Source of the DNA: Myrica gale
Taxonomy: Eukaryota; Streptophyta; Magnoliopsida; Fagales; Myricaceae
Assembly (NCBI GenBank): GCA_963930655.1
Contig: OZ005606.1
Span: 19,136,001-19,200,000, forward strand
Reading direction: 5' to 3'
Length of the DNA: 64,000 bases
Shown: positions 57,773 through 64,000 of the stretch, in pieces
How the letters are laid out: the number at the start of each line of letters is the position of its first letter
Numbering within the stretch: position 1 is the first letter of the stretch
Position numbers and translations under genes: made by a program
Notes under the pieces: generated by a model
The model's input: only the letters and a program-made list of their open reading frames with translations
Databases searched by the model: none
What the model was told of the DNA's origin: nothing

Positions 57773-60171
57773 TGCGCAGCTCCATGGCTAATAGAAATAT
57801 GGAGATCCGCGGCACGATACCGACACATGAAAATTCTAATTTTATTCCAATACTTCAACGCGCATAGATCAAAAGCCAGATAGGTATGCTCTGTCTTGTC
57901 TGACATTCTAGGTCTTGATTGTAGAACTTGGTTTTCATATGTTGTGGCAATTTTATTGGGTTTCTAGGAATTTTAAAGTGGTGTTTGCAAATCAAAATTT
58001 TGAGGCTTACGAGAGTTGGTGAAAAAATGAAGATAGATGATTTGAATGAGTGTTTTATGTTTATTGTAATGAAAAGAGATGATTTGATGATGGGAAATAG
58101 ATTATTTTGTAGTTGATAGAGATAGATTTTTTCAAAACCAAAAACAAAGGCATGCAAGGGGATTTCTGAAAGGAAAAGCCCAAGCCCGCTTGTAAGTATA
58201 AGATTCTTCTCGAACCAAGGGTCATGTCCTGCAGCAAAACAGACAATCCTCTTAAATGAAGATTGCATCATATATAAAAAGTGAGGTCTAGGGATGATTA
58301 ATCATCCGATTTTCTTAACACCCTAGATGCTATGGAGAATAAAATCTTGTCATTAAATGGATAAGCAGAAACCGCCTCACCATAGGCCAATAGAAGGAAA
58401 GGCAAGGAAAAAGTACGTCTTATCTCGTTAACAAAAGGACTGATATTCAAAGAAAAAGGAACGTGAGCCAGGCCCAAGACACCTCGGCCCATAACGGAAA
58501 GAAACAGAATAAATATAGGAGGAAAGAGCAAAAAAAGGTACGCGGCTCTTTCTCTCTAACTCTTTTCACTAAGAACAAAAACTGAAGAAAAGAAGATAAT
58601 GATGACTGACAATGACATCAGAGAAATTGCCCTACGGGGGGCTCTGAGTTCTTGCGTATTATGTTGTTTACAGGTGGAAGGAATGAGATCTTGGACCTTT
58701 CAACCCGTCTCAAGTACTGGACTTCAAGTCTAGATCCCTCAGTCCTTTTGGCCCAGTGAATTCTTGTGATAGGCCGATTAAAAATAGTTTCATCATATTT
58801 TATTAACTTAATTTTTGGATGGCCACATATTTAGGACAAACATAGGAAAATATATGACTTTCGTGGTTTGCTTATCGTTCTATTCGTTTTGCCTCGAATA
58901 TGTATTTTAGGAACTTGCAAAGATCCAGAAGCACTTGGGTAATACTGGGACCGGTGGCCTGTATTAGATGAAATGGTGTGCCTGATGCAATACAATTATG
59001 AGAATACAAGTAAAGGCAATGACACTATCATCAAATTGTCCTAAAATCGCATGCCGTATCAATCTGCAAAAAAAACACTAAGTTGCTAAAAAGCCCAAAG
59101 TTGGTACGAAGTGAAAAGTGCCAACGTCAATGAATGCGCCAAAATGGTCATGTGTGGTTCTGTACAAAAGTGAGTTCCTGTCTTTGTGCTTAAGTCCCTA
59201 AAAAGCCACTAACAGGCCTCTTAGATCCCAAAAAATCGAAAGCCCAATAAACCGTTGTAACGGGGAAAAGTGGGCCAATACTACAAGAAAAGTGAACTGT
59301 AGCGACGAGATTTATAGTCACAGCTTACTCTGGTCGCAATAGTTAAGTTTCAGCACAAAACTTGGACAGTTGTAGCTAAGAATATTTTTCCACCAACGAC
59401 CTAGCTAGTTATTAATAGGGTTGTACGATTAACAGCTTAAAAGCAGCTTAGAAAAAGTTCAAAATTTCCGGCCATAGATTTAAACCAGCCCTAAGATTCT
59501 CCTCATATGATGATATAAACAAAATTGTTTTCCTAAAATTTCCTCCGAGTGTGGAATTTACGCAAATGCCTTAAAAGATAGGACTTGAAAAAAATGAGAT
59601 TTTTACAGAAAATATAAATTATTATAATTTAAAAATATAACAAGATTAATTATAACAAGATTAATATATTTTTAATAACTGCTCGAAGATTAATTTTTAA
59701 TTTTAAAGAACAAAATATCTTAAACAGCTAGACAAGATTAAAAATGAAAGTATCAATAGAAGTCTAAATTAATAAATAATTAGTCAAATGTTCTTGGCCA
59801 AAAAACCATTTGTGTATTAGAGAAAACTGAATAAAATATTAAAAGGAAAGTAGCATTTTTCCAAAATAAACACACAGAACCAATTTTTTACCAAAACAAA
59901 TCCCGTTATTTTTTGTTTCTGTCCAGAGAAATAAGTAATCTCCTAAGGCCGTGACGCCATCCCCGCTAGCAAGATGACAAAAACCTTAGGAGATGTTGGT
60001 TTAGGAAAAAAAAGGGGAGGATTCCGGTAAAATTGTGAATATTTAGATGAAGTTGAAGTTATATTGATATAAATAAATAAGTAATTAAAAGGAATTGATA
60101 TTTATAAAAAATAATAAAATATTATACTGGAATAAATATTATGTTGTTTGGATAGTAAAAAAAAATTTTTT
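57773..60171. other. Intergenic DNA between the MULE and the receptor-kinase gene
   Basis: No gene is supported. The frames at 57855-58271 (minus), 58061-58246 (minus) and 57928-58116 (plus) overlap each other and lack domains. AT-rich runs at 59580-59780. A possible CACTA end is listed separately. Confidence 0.4.
59279..59345 (+). repeat. Possible decayed CACTA (En/Spm) terminus
   Basis: ATACTACAAGAAAAGTG is close to the plant CACTA end CACTACAAGAAAA and is followed by GCGACGA and GTCGC words resembling subterminal repeats. The first bases are mutated and no opposite end was found. Confidence 0.35.
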
Positions 60172-60455
60172 TGCAATTTGGTCACTGAGTTTTAGTACTG
60201 GTGACAAAATAGTCACTGAACTTATTTTTTTTACTTTTTTACCACTGAGAAAACGTAGTGGTGACTTTTCACTCCATCCATCAGACTTCCGTTAATTTTT
60301 AATTGGGATAGCATCCTTCAAAAGGCAACTTGCAGCGGTCGATCGCTTTCTATTCCGTTAAAAAATAACGGAAGTTTGATGGATGGAGTGAAAAGTCACC
60401 ACTGCATATTTTCAGTGACCATTTTATCACCGTACTAAAATTCAGTGATTCAATT
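60172..60455. mobile_element. MITE upstream of the TMK gene
   Basis: An inverted repeat: GTCACTGAGTTTTAGTAC and GTGGTGACTTTTCACTCCAT (60180-60285) return inverted as ATGGAGTGAAAAGTCACCAC and GTACTAAAATTCAGTGATT (60378-60451) around a ~70-bp centre. Flanks are A/T-rich so a target duplication is hard to define. It ends about 370 bp before the ATG of the receptor kinase. Confidence 0.75.
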
Positions 60456-60823
60456 TTTAATTTTTTTTTTTTAAAAATAGAATGTAAATCCAAAAAAAAA
60501 ACGTTATAAACGAATGAGTTAAAATTGTGATAGCTGAACTCACGAAACAGTTCGACTCTTGAGACAGCCACGCCTTTCCTTAGTCTGCTCCTTCCTTCCT
60601 ATCACCCCTCTATCTCTGCCGCTTCGTCTCCTGATTCCTCTCCTTGAAAATAACGCTCCTTTTTGGATATTGCATGTATTCTCTCTTAATTCCTTGTAAC
60701 TCAAACGACCAAACTTTCTTCCCCCAATGTCCATATTGAACCCTTGAAACGTCGAATACCATCACCTGAACCCAGAACCTTTTTGGCGCACTTCCTCTCA
60801 GATTTTCCCTAGAAAAAAAAAAA

Positions 60824-63092
60824 ATGGGAACCCACCTCCAATGCCCTCGCGTTTCCACCCTTTTCCTTCTTTTTCTTTGCTTTCTCGCCTTCTCTCTTCA
60901 CGTTCAGTCCGACGACGCAGCAGTGATGTACCTCCTCAAGCAGAGCATTACGAACTCCAACTCTCTCGGGTGGTTTGGCCAGGACCCTTGTAAGTGGCAG
61001 TACGTTAAGTGCGTATCGAACCAGGTCACTGTGATCCAAATTAAGGAGAAGAACCTGCAAGGCACGCTCCCGAAGGAGCTTCGAGACCTCACCGCGTTGA
61101 CCCAGTTGGAGGTACAGGAAAACCAGTTTACCGGTCCATTCCCCAGCTTCGCTGGCCATAGCTCTCTTCAGACAATTATAGCCCAGGACAACCGCTTCGT
61201 TTCCTTCCCCAACGAATTCTTCAGCGGCATGACGTCCTTACAGTCCATTACCATCGACAACAACCCCTTCTCGGCGTGGACGATTCCGGGGAACATCGCA
61301 AACGTAACATCGCTCGAGAATTTCTCGGCCAATAGCGCCAATCTCACTGGTGGAATCCCTGACCTTTTCGGGACTATGGTAAGTCTGATGGGGTTGCATT
61401 TGGCTATGAATTACCTAGAAGGCGAATTGCCTCCGAGCTTTGGCCGTTCGGGAATTCAGTCCCTTTGGTTAAACGGGCAACAGGGTAATAACAAGCTCAA
61501 CGGCACGATTGCTGTATTGGCCGATATGGAAGCCTTGAATTCCGTTTGGTTACATGGGAACCAGTTTACCGGTCCGATACCGGACTTATCCAAGCTAAAA
61601 GAATTGCAGGATGTTAGCTTTCGGGATAACCAGTTAACGGGTGTTGTCCCGTCGTCCTTCGTGAATCTTTTGAGCCTTAGAACTGTGAATTTAACGAATA
61701 ATTTGCTTCAAGGGCCGCGACCCACGTTTGGTAGGAATGTGAACTTGGATATGAAGGAAGACAGCAACAGTTTTTGCACGGAAAAACCCGGTGGCATTTG
61801 TGATGAACGTGTTAATGCCTTATTATCGGTGGTGGAAGCGTTTGGTTACCCGGAAACTTTTGCTGAGAATTGGAAAGGAAATGATCCTTGTGATAATTGG
61901 AAAGGAATTACATGCGCCGGTGACGGTAACATCACTGTTGTTAATTTTCCGAGTATGGGCCTCTCGGGTACGATTTCTCCCAAGTTTTCTCTGCTTACTT
62001 CAATGCTAAAATTGATTCTCACTGGTAATAATCTGACGGGCACTGTCCCGACTGAGCTTACGAAACTGCCTAATCTCGAGTCTCTCGATGTTTCAAACAA
62101 TAAGCTGTATGGAAAAGTACCATCTTTTAGGACTCGGGTGGAAGTGATTACGGCTGGGAACCCTGATATCGGAAGGGATGTCCCATCCACACCTGGCTCA
62201 CCTTCTAATCCAAAGGGTGGTGGCGATGGAAGTAATAAGACAAAATCCAAGGTTGGAGTGATTGTGATTGTGGGGGCAGTGATTGGCTGTGTTGGTGGGT
62301 TGCTATTTGTTGGGGCTGTGGTTTTCTGTCTGTTGAGAAGAAAACAAGAGCGATCAGGAAAAGTACAAGGTCCCCATACGGTAGTAATACATCCGCGACA
62401 TTCTGGGGACAAGGATGCCGTGAAGATCACAATTGCACAAGTTAATGCCACTGGTGGTGCAAATCAAGCTTTGAGTCAGAGACCTGGTGACGTTCGCGAT
62501 GTGGTGACTGAGAATATGGTCATTAAAATTCATGTTTTGAGGAATGTGACCAACAATTTCAGTGCGGAAAAAATATTGGGCAGTGGCGGTTTTGCAACCG
62601 TTTACAAAGGGGAATTGCACGACGGGACGAAGATTGCTGTGAAGAGAATGGAATCATGGGCACCAGGTGAAAAGGGCCTGATTGAGTTCAAGAATGAGAT
62701 TGAAGTTCTTAAGAAGGTTCGACACCGACATCTAGTTGCTCTTGTTGGGTATTGCTTGGAGGAAAATGAGAGACTTCTTGTTTATGAATACATGCCCCAA
62801 GGGACTCTTAGTAAGCATCTATTTTACTGGAGAGAAGGAGGATTGAAATCACTTGAATGGACAAGAAGGGTGATCATTGCCTTAGATGTCGCCAGGGGTG
62901 TGGAATATCTACATGGTTTAGCCCATAAAAGCTTTATCCATAGGGATCTAAAACCATCCAACATCCTTCTCGGTGATGATATGCGGGCTAAAGTGTCAGA
63001 CTTTGGCCTGATTCGACATGCTCCAGAAGGAGCTTTCTCCGTTGCAAGTAGCATAGCTGGAACTTTGGGGTATCTGTCTCCAGAATATGCAG
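60824..63092 (+). CDS. TMK-type leucine-rich-repeat receptor-like kinase, exon 1 (partial)
   Basis: ATG at 60824 follows a purine-rich AAAAAAAAAAAATGGG context. Signal peptide (about 1-29, FLLFLCFLAFSLHVQS). First LRR block with paired-Cys cap PCKWQYVKC. Then the non-LRR island with PCDNWKGITC and a second short LRR block. Transmembrane helix about 474-505 (VIVIVGAVIGCVGGLLFVGA), followed by RRK. Kinase glycine loop GSGGFATVYKG at about 586, catalytic AVKRM, HRDLKPSNILL, DFGL and SPEYA. This two-block layout is typical of plant TMK proteins, plasma-membrane kinases implicated in auxin signalling and growth. The exon ends at GCAG|GTAACG inside the activation-loop region. The frame continues only to a stop at 63202 as intron read-through. 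The exon has no lesion. Confidence 0.92.
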
Positions 63093-64000
63093 GTAACGTT
63101 TTTAATTTCCTTGGCTTCAGATCAGAAGTACTAAAATGTTTTCTCTTGTTTGTGTGTTTAGGAAAATCTATAGCAATTTCTTGGGTTAACCAATTCAAAT
63201 AAACACTTTTTATAAGCATGGCGCAAATGTTAAAACTTCCAAGATAGCACGAGGCTTGTTAGGAGACACAAGCAGAACAGAGGAGGATGCAGCACTACGT
63301 GTAAATTTGATTTGAATATCACATGACTGTAGAGTTTTCATCCGAAGCCCTTTTGGTAGTAAAAGGAGCACATAGATGGGGGTTTTACAGAACTACAAAT
63401 ATTAGCAACTTGTCATCTTCATGGTAAATGTTTCCATGTCACTGCCTGAAAACAGCTTTAAGGTCCTGAACGAAGTAATGTAATAACAATTGATGCAGCT
63501 GATGCTGATAGTACTGTGACTTACAAAGATACCGACTCCGACTTGAAATCACCTTCTATGCTATTATATGGGACTTTATTGTTCCCCTCAGAATGTGAAA
63601 GGCTAAATAATAGGACGACACAGCCTCCTTAGTGGACTACATGGCTGCAATTTGGATTTGGAATTCATCTTTATACTGTCTGTTGCATGATGATGTCATT
63701 ACAGTCTTTTGGGTTACTCCATTTTGTTTATGCCCGTGTTTAGTTTGTGTTTGTCGTGTCATTTTTTCGTATCTATATGCTGCTGAGTTTTATATAAGTA
63801 TTTGGTATGAGAAAAAATCAGTATGCAATTTTTGTTGTTGTCACATCAATATTCTGGGTGGTGGTTGTGCGTAAAAAAAATCCATCAACTTATGTGTCTT
63901 CCTTATGTCTTAAATGTTGTTACTGTTCCATCATAGAAGACTTGCCTTATTTTCTCTCCTTAATTACTCTTTCTTAGTTCTTGAAATGTCCTGTAATGGA
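63093..64000 (+). other. Intron 1 of the TMK gene (start)
   Basis: It opens with the donor GTAACG. I find no continuation of the kinase (no VTGRVTTKVDVYSFG-type text) in these 900 bases, so exon 2 lies beyond the window, or was lost. The sequence is T-rich; frame 63632-63874 is not supported. Confidence 0.6.

Noticed and set aside
57855-58271. 138-codon minus frame
   Set aside because: No recognisable domain, overlaps other frames on both strands, low-complexity hydrophobic text.
58620-58780. tRNA-like or gene-like GC-richer patch
   Set aside because: GACTTCAAGTC looks like an anticodon arm, but no A or B box or flanking stem fits.
61846-62451. 201-codon minus frame
   Set aside because: Antisense shadow of the TMK receptor-kinase exon; proline/threonine-rich low-information peptide.
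1-64000. CRISPR arrays, bacterial operons, rRNA genes
   Set aside because: None seen; direct repeats present are LTRs, microsatellites or short tandem repeats in plant-type DNA.

Overview
The window looks like nuclear DNA of a flowering plant, probably a eudicot. It has GT-AG introns, a TMK-type LRR receptor kinase, a plant-type TEX10/IPI1 gene, PPR fragments, and a dense nest of plant-type transposons (Mutator-like, hAT, Ty1/copia, LINE, MITE) in AT-rich DNA. I cannot name the species. Nothing bacterial, organellar or CRISPR-like is visible.

Layout. 1-13.5 kb is a graveyard of fragments: a small acidic gene tail, a PPR stub, a broken GRF zinc-finger gene, a LINE stub, one exon of a peroxisomal multifunctional beta-oxidation gene, a copia LTR with a triplicated 73-bp unit, a long-TIR element, and two pieces of a hAT transposase. 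14.5-27.1 kb is a Mutator-like element (MULE) with ~205-bp inverted ends, a GRF gene remnant and a PB1-like ORF. It was later split by a complete 9.4-kb copia element (17192-26568) that has identical 5-bp target duplications and an extra third ORF after RNase H. 27.1-32 kb is non-coding apart from a decayed PPR gene.

32.2-50.8 kb holds a decayed TEX10/IPI1 gene (pre-60S ribosome assembly factor), about 19 exons on the plus strand. Its introns contain a MULE (32387-33576) and a deleted copia element (34725-39794). One exon contains a MITE and a 2.8-kb gene-capturing MULE that used the same target site one after the other. Several frameshifts, a stop and a lost splice donor indicate that it is a pseudogene.

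51.6-57.8 kb is the most interesting unit. It is a 6.1-kb MULE with ~520-548-bp TIRs and a perfect 10-bp target duplication, carrying two convergent genes: a FAR1/SWIM-type transposase (minus) and a GRF zinc-finger/coiled-coil/membrane-anchor gene (plus). The arrangement resembles maize MuDR, with the GRF gene in the position of mudrB. The same GRF module occurs three times in the window, and in two cases it sits inside a MULE and faces a transposase-related ORF. I infer that it may be an accessory protein family of plant MULEs.

60.8-63.1 kb is the only gene that looks intact: the first exon of a TMK-type LRR receptor kinase, with a MITE about 370 bp upstream. The rest of its kinase domain lies outside the window or beyond an intron.
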